Below are positions 34,358-45,131 of a stretch of DNA of 64,000 bases, one piece after another (positions within the stretch are counted from its first letter, which is position 1; each line of letters begins with the position of its first letter). The notes beneath the pieces were generated by a model. It searched no databases. It had not been told where the DNA came from and worked only from the letters and a program-made list of their open reading frames with translations. This DNA is from Galdieria sulphuraria (lineage: Eukaryota > Rhodophyta > Bangiophyceae > Galdieriales > Galdieriaceae), in assembly GCF_000341285.1 (NCBI RefSeq), contig NW_005178448.1, forward strand, positions 31,612 to 95,611. Reading direction: 5' to 3'. The translations under genes were made by a program, and so were the position numbers.

Positions 34358-35081
34358 TTACGTGATGGTACGTTCGAACATTTCCCAAAGTTGATTCACA
34401 ATAGTAAAACTGGTGTTGGCTTTGATAGGAAATTCGAATGGTTGAATGTCATCACCTTTTTTTGACAGAATATATCCACTAAATACATCCTCAAGTTGGT
34501 CCCACGAAGAAAAGAAGCTTTTGGTACGCAATCGAGAAATATCCGCATACAGACTCAATAAATATTGCATCCTGGGAATTTCTTTGTTCATTTCATCACA
34601 CATGTTTGTATAAAGTTGCAAATAACGTTGTTCTTCGTTTTTGACGGAATCTAATTGGGACTCTACAAGGGAACAGTCTTCTTCAGCTTTCATTATTTCA
34701 CTGATGATACTTTGCTTCTCTTTTTCGAGCATTTCCAACTTCTTTTGATATTCTTCTTCACTTTCAAACCCTTTCGTCTTTTGTAATGCTTCGTCAACAC
34801 GAGTTTGAAGAGCTACAAGAAAACCAGTGGTCAGTGGAAGGATACAACACTAAGCAAAGTTTACAACCTTTTAGTTTTCCTTTCCAGTCATGGACCTTTC
34901 TCTGTTGCACTTGTCCCAACTCTTCAAGTTTCTCGCAACCTTGGTTCAACGTTTTTGCTTCTTCTTGATTATCAAAGACAGCAATTAGCTCATCTAACAA
35001 ACTGACTGTCTCTAAAAATGCGTTGGAGGAGCTAGAACTAGGTAATGGAGTAGAAGGTGTTGCTTCTACATGAGTACCCAT
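34358..35081 (-). CDS. NDC80-complex subunit SPC24-like
   Basis: Two exons (34868-35081, 34358-34812; 55-nt intron) give 222 aa. A Ser-rich start is followed by a long coiled coil (LDELIAVF..., KKLEMLEKEKQSIISEIMKA, YLQLYTNMCDEMNKEI). A small C-terminal globular part has LYADISRLR, DIQPFEFP and VNQLWEMFE, which match the order of the SPC24 RWD-like domain. SPC24 pairs with SPC25 to attach the NDC80 rod to the inner kinetochore. The call rests on layout and short motifs, since SPC24 evolves fast. Confidence 0.65.
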
Positions 35082-35253
35082 AACTTTATATCAATAGAAG
35101 TCTGCTTATACGAAAATAGATAGACAAAAGGAAAATGTTTGGAAAAGGCAATCTTAAATTTTGGCGCCCTGTGAGAATTTTTAAAATTTGAATTGGGTGA
35201 CCACAACAGGATTCCGTGGACCTACAGCTTTCATCGTGTGTTCATGTTAACCG

Positions 35254-37489
35254 ATGGAACCTGTCAAAACAAGGGAAGATAGAGGTGCTGAGAGTATAAT
35301 CCATGTGAAAACGGAATGTAAGGAAAACTGTACAATGAATTCAATACCAAAGTCTGAGAAGAGAGAACTACATAAAGCTGCGCGTGCTGCACCTCGAAAG
35401 CCATTCATTCAACCATTTAGGAACGAACCGTTAAGGAATATGGGAGTATTGTCTAGTTTACAACCTACAGGAGCGCCAGGTTCTTATGCTCCTATAGATA
35501 GACTCAACCAAAAAAAGCGAAGTCCTTCTTATGAAAAGGGAGTCAAGACAGAGTTGAAGGGACAGGGAGAACACTCAGGTTCTCCTGACAACCAGAAGAA
35601 TAGTCCTGAAGTTTTTGCAACCAAAGTTGTTCAAGAGAGCTCATCCTCTTCTAGCTGTACAAAGGTAGCAAAAGATTCGAGTCCATACGGAAACCGTACG
35701 AAGAGTTACAACATTCAAGATTTATCGAAGAAGAAAGAAAAGGAGACAAGATATGAAACAAATAACCAATCTAACAGTCCAAATGGAACATATAGTTTAA
35801 ACCAAAGCCCTGAAAAAGCAACTACGATATCAGACTCAAGAGTAACGTCAAACAATAGCTCTTCGTGCTCTAATAGGACATCTCCACAAACCTCTAGTGG
35901 AGAATGTCGCGAACAGAACGCCACACAAAGAAACAACGATGTGCCGTACGTAACTCAAATTTTCCAAAAGGCTTTAATAGTGGCACATGAAGCCGCAACT
36001 AACGACGAAAGCGGTGACTATGAACAAGCGTACAACCTTTACATTCAGGTTATTGAGTTATTCATGCAGGTAACAATTTTATTAGTTTCATTGGGGGCAT
36101 CTTCTTATTATCATAGGCTATTCCTTTTCTGGACTCTTCAGAAGCAAATCTTTGTATGAAACAGGTCAATGATTTTTTATCGAGATGTGAAGCTCTTCGA
36201 GAATCTCTTTACGAGGCCAGCATTTGTGGCGATTTCACCTCACTTTCCATATTAAATGAACACGATTCTAGCGCCATTCTATGGTGGAATGGACCCGATG
36301 GAGTTGCTGGCCAACGAGACCACCTCAATCCACAATGGCATTATTCGAATTACACTAAACAAGGGTCACATTCGAATTCTCCTGCGTCTGGTGAAGCTGG
36401 CAACAATTCTTTCAACAAGACTCGTTTACTCACCCCCAATGAATTGGACCAGATGAAACAAGAGATTGAAATGTGGAAAGCAAGATACGCAGAGATGACA
36501 TTAGCTGTTGATAGTTCCGGAAATCCTGAAAAGTCCAGGGCTCTCATTCTCTCCAAACGAATTGAGAATCTACATGCTGGCACGTTTGGAGAATTCAAAA
36601 AACTTGAACCTCTAGATCCTAAGGCATTAGACATGTGGAACAGGGAGTTGCATGTATTATACGATACGTTGGAAAACATTGTCGTCCAACAACCTGCACA
36701 GAAGGTCCTTGAGGACGGGACTACAATTCAAATCATGGTGAAGGCGAAACGACCCGATATTGCTAACTATCTACCTCGACTTCAAGAGCTGGATAAACTT
36801 TTACAAGACTTTTTCTCTTCTCTAGAATGTCTTAGAGGAATTATAACATATGAAAGTTGTTCAAAACCTTCTCAAAAAACAGAACAATGGTGGGTCTGCG
36901 AACCTCTACTTCCCAGCTCGGGTCTCTCTCCTGAAATTGTATGGTTTCTGACCGATTTAGAAGGAAAAAGTAGAAATATTTGGCTAGAATGTCGTCAAAT
37001 TAACGAAGCAATTATAGCAAAGATGAATATGCCGACTCTTTTGTTTCTAGCTTGCCAAAGAAAGCCAAGGAAGTACTAGGTGAAGAACTCGAAGTGAATA
37101 TGAGCAATCCCTACTTCAATATAGAAAAGTTTATGAAAGAAAAAAAGAAATGGAATGAATCCAACGCGCAACAAACAGTAACAAAGTTGGAGAAAGCTGT
37201 TTGCATATGGAAATTGAAGATGGATGAAGGAATGAAAGCCAAATGGACTCTGAGAAGGGATCGTATTCAAAAATATTCTGTTCTTTTAAGAAGGGCAGAT
37301 GCTGCTATTCGAGTTTTGAAACAGCGTTTCCCATATATGCTTCAAACAGAACTTGAGCAATCAAAAATATTTCACAATACAGAGATTGGCAAGGCAGGTC
37401 TTGAAGTCTATTCTCGAGTGCTTGAGAGTCGTGCGGGAATATTGGCTGATAGGATTTCTTATCTGTTGAAAAAAACGAGTCATAAATAA
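35254..37489 (+). CDS. MIT-domain plus PRONE-domain RopGEF-like protein
   Basis: Exon 1 is 35254-36069. After a 47-nt intron, exon 2 runs to 37489. Residues 1-225 are low-complexity and Ser/Asn-rich. Residues about 230-310 form a MIT domain (FQKALIVAHEAATNDESGDY, YNLYIQVIELFMQ, VNDFLSRCEALRESL). From about residue 370 a PRONE domain follows: GTFGEFKKLEPLDPKALDMW, IQIMVKAKRPDIANYLPRL, QWWVCEPLLPSSGLS, INEAIIAKMNMP, SLPKKAKEVLG, LEKAVCIWKLKM and LEVYSRVLESRAGILADRI. PRONE proteins are nucleotide-exchange factors for Rop/Rac GTPases. The frame changes at about 37047: the first frame stops at 37079 while conserved PRONE residues continue in another frame. A single missing base is the simplest reading. 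MIT domains bind ESCRT-III tails. Confidence 0.78.
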
Positions 37490-37923
37490 AGTATATATAC
37501 AAGAATATCTATTTTGTTCAGTTCAATTGAGAATTTTGCGTCTCAAACTACTTCTATTCATGTGGGACAACTGTCTTTTCCTCCCCGACTGCTTCCAGCA
37601 GAATCGACCCAAGCGGTTTTGTCCAAGTGACATATTTGTGTCCATTCCTTTTCCTCGTTCATTTAGTCGGAATCTATTGTGTGCCAACAACGGTTGTATT
37701 GATTCGTCTCGTCTGAACCCCTTTGACGCAATACTTTTAACGTGCTTTAGTTTGCAAAGTTTTTTGCTTTACTCACTTGTCACTCTTTTTCTCCAAGAGT
37801 TTTACTCTCGCCTCCTATATAGTCTTTCAGGTGCTTCACGTTCGGAAGCTAGTTGGTGATATTTATGTGCTTGAACCCGTTGGTTTCCTTCATATTCTCT
37901 CTTTCTTGAAGAAAAGCCCGCTC
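37490..37923 (+). other. Intergenic with possible 5' exon of the next gene
   Basis: About 430 bp of pyrimidine-rich sequence. A frame beginning at an ATG near 37560, spliced by a GT-AG pair ending in gctttag at about 37747, would run in frame into the voltage-sensor gene start at 37924. It could equally be untranslated leader. No independent gene is recognised. Confidence 0.3.
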
Positions 37924-39807
37924 ATGAGCGACTTATTTAACGATAGAAGAGTTACATGGGAGGATCCTGACGGTGAGGTAGATGTTGTGGTGGAAGAAGG
38001 CTCCTTGGCACGTGAAGAGGAAAGCGACTCTTTTCGACAAGACGAAGAGAACTATGACGTGGAAAACTCGTCGAAAACATGTTTTCCTGTGTGGGAAGCG
38101 AAATGGTCGCGAAAGGCAAAAGTCGAACGAGTGTTGAGACTGCGACCGGAAACGGAGCCTCATACGAGGTAAGTCTGAGCGTATTTTTTTGTTGGGTTCG
38201 AGTCTCAACGCATTGCAAGTGAGCCTTGGTTTTCAAGAAGTAGAATGCGTTTGCTTGCAGACTCCCCAGCGGTGTATTTAATAGATTCCATTCTCATTAT
38301 TATCAACTTGCTTATTTTTCTGTCAAAATATATTGTCATGTTCCGGACAGCTTGGTAAGAAAAACTGCTTTGTGAGGTTGATTAATTCTTAACGGTTTGA
38401 AAGGACACTAGACGCAAGCAGCAGATATGCTTATATAGTTACCACGTGGCTGCAGACTGGAGCCAACTTATTGGTGTGGACAATATTTAGTATTGAAACG
38501 TTGTTACGAATATATACCTGGGGCAGAGTGCAATTTTTTAAACAAAGATTGAATATTGTAGACTTTACAATTGTTAGTTTTCTGGGTATCACTTGTATCA
38601 TTGAGTTGGTATGTTGGAGATTGTTGAGTTGTATCCTTGTTGAAGTAACGGAATATTCAGGTTCTTTTTGCCCCTGTAACACGATCTTCGTTAGATGTGA
38701 ATGTTGAATGGGACGTTCAGTTGGTTCAACTTTTTCATGTTATATTTTCTACTTTGCGTTTTGTGGTTGTGATACGCCTAGGCACAGCCGAAAACTGTAA
38801 GTCATAGTTACAAGCTAATAATTGTCTGTTTGACGATGGACTATGTTGTAGTGAGAAGAAAAGCTTATCGCACTGCTCAAGAAATGAAAGAAACACAAGT
38901 GGCAAGAGGACTTGAAACGTCATGGTTAGTGAAAGAGAACGAAGTGCAGTTTGGAGAGCAAATTGGGATTGGAGCAGTTGGAGTGGTTTATTTGGGTCTT
39001 TGGCAAGGAACTCTTGTAGCAGTTAAACAAGTATTGTGTCCTCATTTGGATTTAGATTCTCGTAAGACTTTGGAACATGAAGTCCGAATCAACTCTTTGT
39101 TGAGACATCCAAACATTGTTTTATTTATGGGAGTTATATTCCATAGCGACCAAAGTATATCTCTACTATCTGAATATTGTGAAAAAGGCAGTTTACAGCG
39201 TCTTATTTATGATAAGCAATTCGACCTCAACTACACTTTTATTATGAAATTTTCGGTGGATGCAGCTCAAGGATTAGCTTACTTACACTCTAGAAGTCCA
39301 CCTATTCTACACAGGGACTTGAAAAGTGCGAATCTTTTGGTAGATTCCAGTTGGAACTTGAAGATTGCTGATTTTGGAATGAGTGCAGTTCTTTCGAATA
39401 TTCATCAAGATGGAGCATTAGGAACGATACAATATACGGCACCTGAAGTATTGAGAAATGAACGGCCTTCACAAGCTTCCGATATATATAGTTTAGGGAT
39501 GGTTCTTTGGGAAATGGGTGCTCGAGAGTTACCTTTCAAAGGAAAGAATAGATATGAGTTGTTTATTGGCAAAGCTGAACATGGAGTGAAACCTGATATT
39601 CACAAATGTGAGTTGCGAACCAGTTGTAAATATATTTCATTAGTCAATCGCTGTCTGTCTTTTGAACCAGGAAAGAGGCCTTCAGCTGTGAACTTGATAG
39701 AGTTGCTTCATCGATTGATTGATGAGGACAGTGATATTTCTGCTGCCTTATTAAGTTTGGGGGAAAAAGACTTGAATACGGACTCTATTTTGTTTAATGG
39801 TGTATGA
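37924..39807 (+). CDS. Voltage-sensor domain fused to a TKL (RAF-like) protein kinase
   Basis: Five exons (37924-38168, about 38244-38354, 38404-38608, 38661-38796, 38852-39807) keep one frame for 550 aa. Residues 1-82 are an acidic cytosolic part. Residues about 88-228 form four helices. S1 has Asp96 (AVYLIDSILIIINLL). S2 has Phe147-x-x-Glu150 (FSIETLLRIY). S3 has Asp172 (NIVDFTIVS). S4 has Arg220 and Arg226 (LRFVVVIRLG), aligning with the first and third Arg of RLWRVAR in Hv1. A basic helical linker leads to a kinase domain with GIGAVGVVY (271-279), Lys291, Glu309, HRDLKSAN (Asp388), DFG (406-408) and APEVL, all catalytic residues present. The joining intron (38797-38851, gtaagt...ttgtag) preserves phase. 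Unspliced, the first part would stop right after S4. Confidence 0.75.
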
Positions 39808-39949
39808 GAGTTGCTGTGATACGTTTCGTTGACATATGTTTGTATATATGTATGTAATGTTTGTCTTCCAATTAGTTTAGTTATAAAAACGATTCATACG
39901 CTATGAATTTTCTAAAGAGTGATTGTTGGGAATATTCCAAGTTGTGTTG

Positions 39950-42900
39950 ATGTACACTTACAAGTCATCGAGTATACGCTGTCAAGAAGCAGTCATAGAA
40001 AGCACACCTGGTATTTATTACGACTCACTGACGAGAACCTTTCGACTACGTTGTAAAAACTCTGTATATGCCTTTCGTGTCGATGACAGCAGAAACTTGG
40101 AACATCTGTATTGGGTAGGAAATGAACGATAAGAGTTCACTTTTCATCCATCTTCTTCTTTTTAGGGTTCTTCTATTCCTTTGGAAGATGACTTGTTGTT
40201 TCTAGGGTTTGGTAATAACCCTACACCTTTCGATCCCAAAGGCTATATTGGTAGGAGACCTTTTGGACCTAAGAATCTTCTTTTCAAATAATAACGAAGA
40301 ATATTAGGAGATTCTTGGGAGAGTTTGAATCCTCTTGGTTTTGCTGACCTCAAACAATTGGATCCTGATGAAGTGGCTGAAAAGTGGAAAACTTATACAG
40401 TGGAAGCCCAAACTCCACGTGCTACAGAACCACGTAGATTGGAGAATGCGAGGTGAGAAAAAGTCTGTATGTTTATGTATATTTTGAGAATAGCTATTGT
40501 GTATTATAGTTGGAGATTATGGAATATGGACAAATTGAAAAGAACAGGAAGTACACTGAGTGGAGTTGATAAACATGGAAGTGTTACTTTGGAAGAGAAC
40601 TATCCATCAACAAAGGCTGTTTTTGATGATTCGCATCGAAAGGTATGTATGGTCTTTCTCTTTTCTATATATAGTGTAAGCTTAGGATTGTACTATGATA
40701 GGGTTTGAGTTCATTGGAAGTTGTTTACGATGATGAACCCTGGAGTGGAGGAGATCGTAGTGAAGTTTCTTCTCCTTCCTATTTTAGAACGGATAGTGTA
40801 GATACTGGACATTCTAGTTCAGAGAAAGGTTGGATTGTCATTATATAGAAAGACAGTTGTGGTAGAGTGAAGAGAATGATTTGTTTTTTAGAAGAAGAAA
40901 GTAGTGATACTAGTGTCAAGCGCCGATTTTTGTCTCACAAGACTTTACCTACTTGGAAGAGGTCTCCATCCCTTCGTAGAGGAGAAGGTTTTGAAAAGAA
41001 CTTGCCAAGTATAGATAGTTTAGAAGACGAGTTTTTATCTTGTAGCCGCTTTGGATCATTTTCTTCTCCTACTCCGAGACAACAACAACAGAATGTCTGG
41101 ATCAATTTAGGTATACAGTTATAGTTCACTGTGGACAAGTTTTTAAAGTTTGCCTAGATCCCGAAATTGTCGGAAAGAATACCAAACTGTTGGAATATTC
41201 AGATCGAGGTACTGGAGATTACCGTTCCTGTTCGTTTGAAATAGAATATTCTGATGGAACAACGTTATCTCCTTTGGTATACTCAAGTCATCGCATATTT
41301 GGTGGAAAGGTAATATGAAATTACACAATAGTGATAAGAATGAGCGTTTTGAATGTCTTTAGCTTTTGCCACCATATCCACTTCCTGGACTTTATGTTAA
41401 TGTTGATTCCGATGCAACTACTTTGGAATTGACTATGATCGATCCTCTAACAAAAGTGGCAGTCATTGTAAGCAACTCGATCATTTTGGATTGTATATAA
41501 GGTTGTCATTTGTACATAGTTGTATTACACTGTTTTCCATGAATATGATGCGATTGTGAGAAGAACAGTGTTCCGAAATCACTTAGATGAAAGTTTGATC
41601 ATTCGTCGTTGTTTTTCTTGCACACAAGACTTCGATACCGACGATTTCTATCTAACTCAGCTATCTGGTTCTTGGGCTAGAGAAAGACAATTGGTGACTA
41701 AGAAACTGTATCAAGGAATGTCTTTAGTGGAATCTACTAGAGGTGCATCTTCACATCAGGTGAGATTGAGAAAGGATTGCTTGGTTACCAAACTGGATGC
41801 TCAAGTGATAATATTCAATAGCATAATCCTTTTGGAGTGATTACTTTAGGCACACCAAGAGAAGATCAAGGTGAAGCGTTTGCATTTAGTCTCGTGTATT
41901 CCGGAAACTTTCGTTTGGAATCCGAATTGGTAGAAAGTGGTCGTCTACGTGTCAATATGGGTATCAATCCACAAGTAGGCAACAATTGATCAGATAGGAA
42001 AGAATACTGAACAAAATTAGCAATTCTCGTGGGATTTAGGACCAGCAGAAGAATTTTCTACTCCAGAAGTGGTGTTATGTTATAGTGACCAAGGCTTGGG
42101 TGGCATAAGTCAACAATTTCATCGACTCTATCGTTATCATTTGATTCCTCCCATGTGGCGACATACCATTTGTCCAGTTCTTATCAATACTTGGGAAGCA
42201 ATGTATTTCAATGTGACTCATGAAGCTGTCGTTGAATTGGCAAAAAGAGCAAAGGAATGTGGAATTGAGTTGGTGGTTTTGGATGATGGCTGGTTTGGAA
42301 ATAGAAATAATACTCGCTCAGGCTTAGGTGATTGGAAAGCGAATAGAACGAAATTCCCATTTGGTTTAGAAGGCTTATGTCGTGAAATTAACGAATTGGG
42401 TTTGCGTTTTGGGATTTGGATCGAACCAGAGATGGTGAATATTGAAAGTGAGTTGTATCACCAACATCCAGATTGGTGTCTTCATATCCCAAGAAGAGCA
42501 AGAACTACTGGAAGGAATCAATTGGTTTTGGATTTCTCCCAAGAAGCTGTAAGAAATCATGTTATTGAGGAAGTTTCTAGTATTCTGAGTAGTTGCAATA
42601 TTGAGTAAGTGGCAATAGCTTTTTGAATGGAATTGAACTGACGATAGGGAAGATATGTGAAATGGGATATGAATCGCCATTTGACAGAAGTGTTCTCACA
42701 AGCCTTTCCTCCGGAACGACAAGGAGAAATCGCTCATCGTCATATCTTAGGTGTTTATGAAGCTTTTGCAAGGATTACGGGTGCCTTTCCACAAGTCTTG
42801 ATAGAATCTTGTTCGGGAGGTGGTGGTCGTTTTGACCCAGGAATGCTTTATTATTCAGCTCAAATCTGGTGTAGCGATAATACAGATGCATTATCTCGTG

Positions 42901-43699
42901 TCCAAATCCAATATGGAACCAGTTTGGTGTATCCTGTGTGTTCGATGGGTTCTCATGTGAGTTCAATACCCAATCACCAAACCTTAAGAAGCACTACTAT
43001 GAAGACCAGAAGCCTAGTTGCGATGTGTGGAACTTTTGGATATGAAATGGATGTCCGCCAACTTTCAAGAGATGAAGTGGAAGAAATAAGGAGTTATATT
43101 GAACTTCGAAATGAGTTTGCACCCCTTGTTCTATTTGGAACCATGTATCGGCTATGGAATCCATTTACAAGTGACTCGGGTGGTTGGATGTTTGTGAATG
43201 ATGAAAAGACCGAGGCTTTAGTTATTGCCGTCAATCTCAATCGTCCAATTGGTTTGCAGTTACCGAGAATGCACCTTCGTGGAATTCGGGAAGATTGGGA
43301 ATATTTGGTAGAGGTAAATATTGGATAATAATAGCGTTGGTGCCAACTGAAAGCTGTTTGACAGGAACTTTGTCCAGGAAAACTGAGAACTAATGTATCG
43401 ACAGGTGCCATAGAAACAGATCCTAGAGGAGTAAGTAAAAGTGTTTGCTTGTCATTTCTCTAAAGTATATTCCAGGTATTCCAGTGGAGTACAAACTTGG
43501 GAGGAGTTACCTTGAAACTTTCAGGTCGCACTCTTATGAAAGTTGGACTACCTGTGAAGTTTATATTTGAAGGCGACTCGCTTCTCTTTTCCGTTCGAGC
43601 AGTGAGTCTTTTGACCTGACTCTAATTCATTCAATAAAAGCATCTTTTGTTCCGTAGAACATTCGATACCCTTCTTTGGAATTCCATTACTCTCTTTAA
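39950..43699 (+). CDS. GH36 alpha-galactosidase with a large insertion
   Basis: Fifteen exons (first 39950-40114, last 43658-43699) with introns of 38-63 nt join in frame to about 1003 aa. The catalytic barrel has VVLDDGWFG, FGIWIEPEMV, the nucleophile Asp in YVKWDMNRHLTE, ESCSGGGGRFDPG and the acid/base Asp in IWCSDNTDA. The N-terminal beta domain (HLYW..., LYYTVFHEYDAIVRRTVF) is split by about 160 residues of acidic, Ser/Arg/Gln-rich sequence encoded by exons 4-6 and absent from usual family members (about 720 aa). The enzyme releases galactose from alpha-galactosides. In red algae floridoside is a likely substrate. No signal peptide is seen, which fits an intracellular role. Confidence 0.85.
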
Positions 43700-43743
43700 G
43701 GCACATTTTGTAAATAAGTCTTTGGTGAACTGTGGTGCTGCAA

Positions 43744-44535
43744 ATGTACAGAGATCGTTATCCGTATTATGACGGAGAAGTTTATGATGATACTGGTGTA
43801 GTTTTTCCTGAAAATATTGAGAGACGTCCCAATGGAAGACGTGTCATAGTAGAAGAACCAGAAGACTATGGAATGCCCAATGACAGAGGTGTGGAAGACG
43901 AATACGACGAAAGAAACCCTTTTAGAGGAGGACATAGTATGCAACCTTGGAACCAATCTCCTTTTGACCACTTTGACCGACTGTTTGAAACTCCTTTTGC
44001 TGGACTGGATAGAGGAAGTTTTGGGGGAATGTTCGGCAACATTGAACAATCCTTGAGAAGGCTAGAAGAAGACTTTGCTAGAGGAGCAGGAAGAGGTAAC
44101 GCTCATGTATATAGTTTTTCTTCAAAGAAGCACTTTGGCCCAGAAGGAGAGGTTTATGAAGAAAGTACCACAACGACAAGGGAAGGAAACCGAACAGAGG
44201 TACGAAGACATTTGAAAGATAGTGCTGCAGGAAATGAAGAATATGCATGGAAACGAGAAATAGATGGAAGAGGCAGAGAAGTTATCAGGAGAAGGGATGG
44301 TTCAGGACAAGAAGTTACAAAGGAAAACTACTACAACCTAACTCCTGAAGAAAGAGCTCAATTTGAGCAACAGTGGAGAACACTTGCTCGTGAAGGTTTG
44401 GACTGGAGAGGAAGCGAAGGAAATAATGCTTCTCTCCCGCAGTTATCAGATAGGAGTAGTTGGATGGAGCACGACAGAAACCAACATCGTGGTGGTTTGG
44501 GAGGATTCTTTAGAAAACTTTTTAAACATGACTAG
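43744..44535 (+). CDS. Myeloid leukemia factor (MLF) family protein
   Basis: An intronless 263-aa frame starting 44 bp after the alpha-galactosidase stop. An acidic, Arg/Asn/Gly-rich N-terminus precedes the MLF core: HVYSFSSKKHFG, VYEESTTTTREGNRTEVRR, then KREIDGRGREVIRRR and a C-terminal LTPEERAQFEQQW. The MLF family is conserved but its molecular role is poorly defined; members bind 14-3-3 proteins and act in nucleus and cytoplasm in animals. Confidence 0.75.
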   Translation: MYRDRYPYYDGEVYDDTGVVFPENIERRPNGRRVIVEEPEDYGMPNDRGVEDEYDERNPFRGGHSMQPWNQSPFDHFDRLFETPFAGLDRGSFGGMFGNIEQSLRRLEEDFARGAGRGNAHVYSFSSKKHFGPEGEVYEESTTTTREGNRTEVRRHLKDSAAGNEEYAWKREIDGRGREVIRRRDGSGQEVTKENYYNLTPEERAQFEQQWRTLAREGLDWRGSEGNNASLPQLSDRSSWMEHDRNQHRGGLGGFFRKLFKHD

Positions 44536-44566
44536 TGCTTCTCTCGAATAAATATTTTTTCATGGT

Positions 44567-45131
44567 TTAGTCAGACCAAAGTGTTTCCCGTATGAGTCTT
44601 CCAAGTTCTTCTAGTTTTTCTTGGGTCAGACCGTTTCCTTCTCTGTTCTCTTTGCTCTTTTTTGAAAATGCAACGAGGAACTTGATATATTGTCTCAGGG
44701 TTGGTTCCAAATTGCAGAAACAACTTACTTGGTCACCGACATCGTATATGACTACGTCTAATTGACTAGTTGCTAGTATTATTGTTTTGCACGATTTACG
44801 AAATACAAGTGAAGCTGATCAGTTTTGTTATCTTTCATAAACACACGCAAACAACAACTCTTACTTAGTTGTGTCGCCAGTTGTTTTACCTGAAATACTA
44901 TCTCAGGTTCCACATCTATGACGGGTTTTACACGTTTGTTTGGAGTCCTAACACAACAGCAAAGGTTAAGAGGGTCTTTACCAAAAAAAAGACAACGTAC
45001 AGAATGATGCCAGTTTCAGTTATCACGAAACAATACTCCAAGAGAGGAAGTTGCAAACAAAGTTGAGTTAGCTTCTCTTCTAAACCATGGAATCTTCCTC
45101 TTCTTCCTGTTGAACAACAATTATTCAACAT
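44567..45131 (-). CDS. Small conserved-looking protein, unknown
   Basis: Three exons (45001-45131, 44793-44947, 44567-44757) join in frame to 158 aa; the second intron is only 35 nt with an unusual gtgcaa donor, so that junction is less certain. The protein looks globular: LEYCFVITETGIIL, PEIVFQVKQLATQLSKS, VVIYDVGDQVSCFCNLE and a C-terminal helix LEELGRLIRETLW. A roadblock/LC7-like fold was considered from the pattern of strand, helix and strand but no motif proves it. Convergent with the MLF gene, 31 bp apart. Confidence 0.5.

Noticed and set aside
36960-37050. An intron ending at tttctag to explain the PRONE frame change
   Set aside because: Available GT donors either give the wrong phase or delete a block conserved in plant PRONE domains.
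38661-38836. Reading the voltage sensor and the kinase as two separate genes
   Set aside because: The first would end just after S4, the gap to the kinase ATG would be 37 bp, and a consensus intron with a branch-like gctaat and correct phase lies exactly there.
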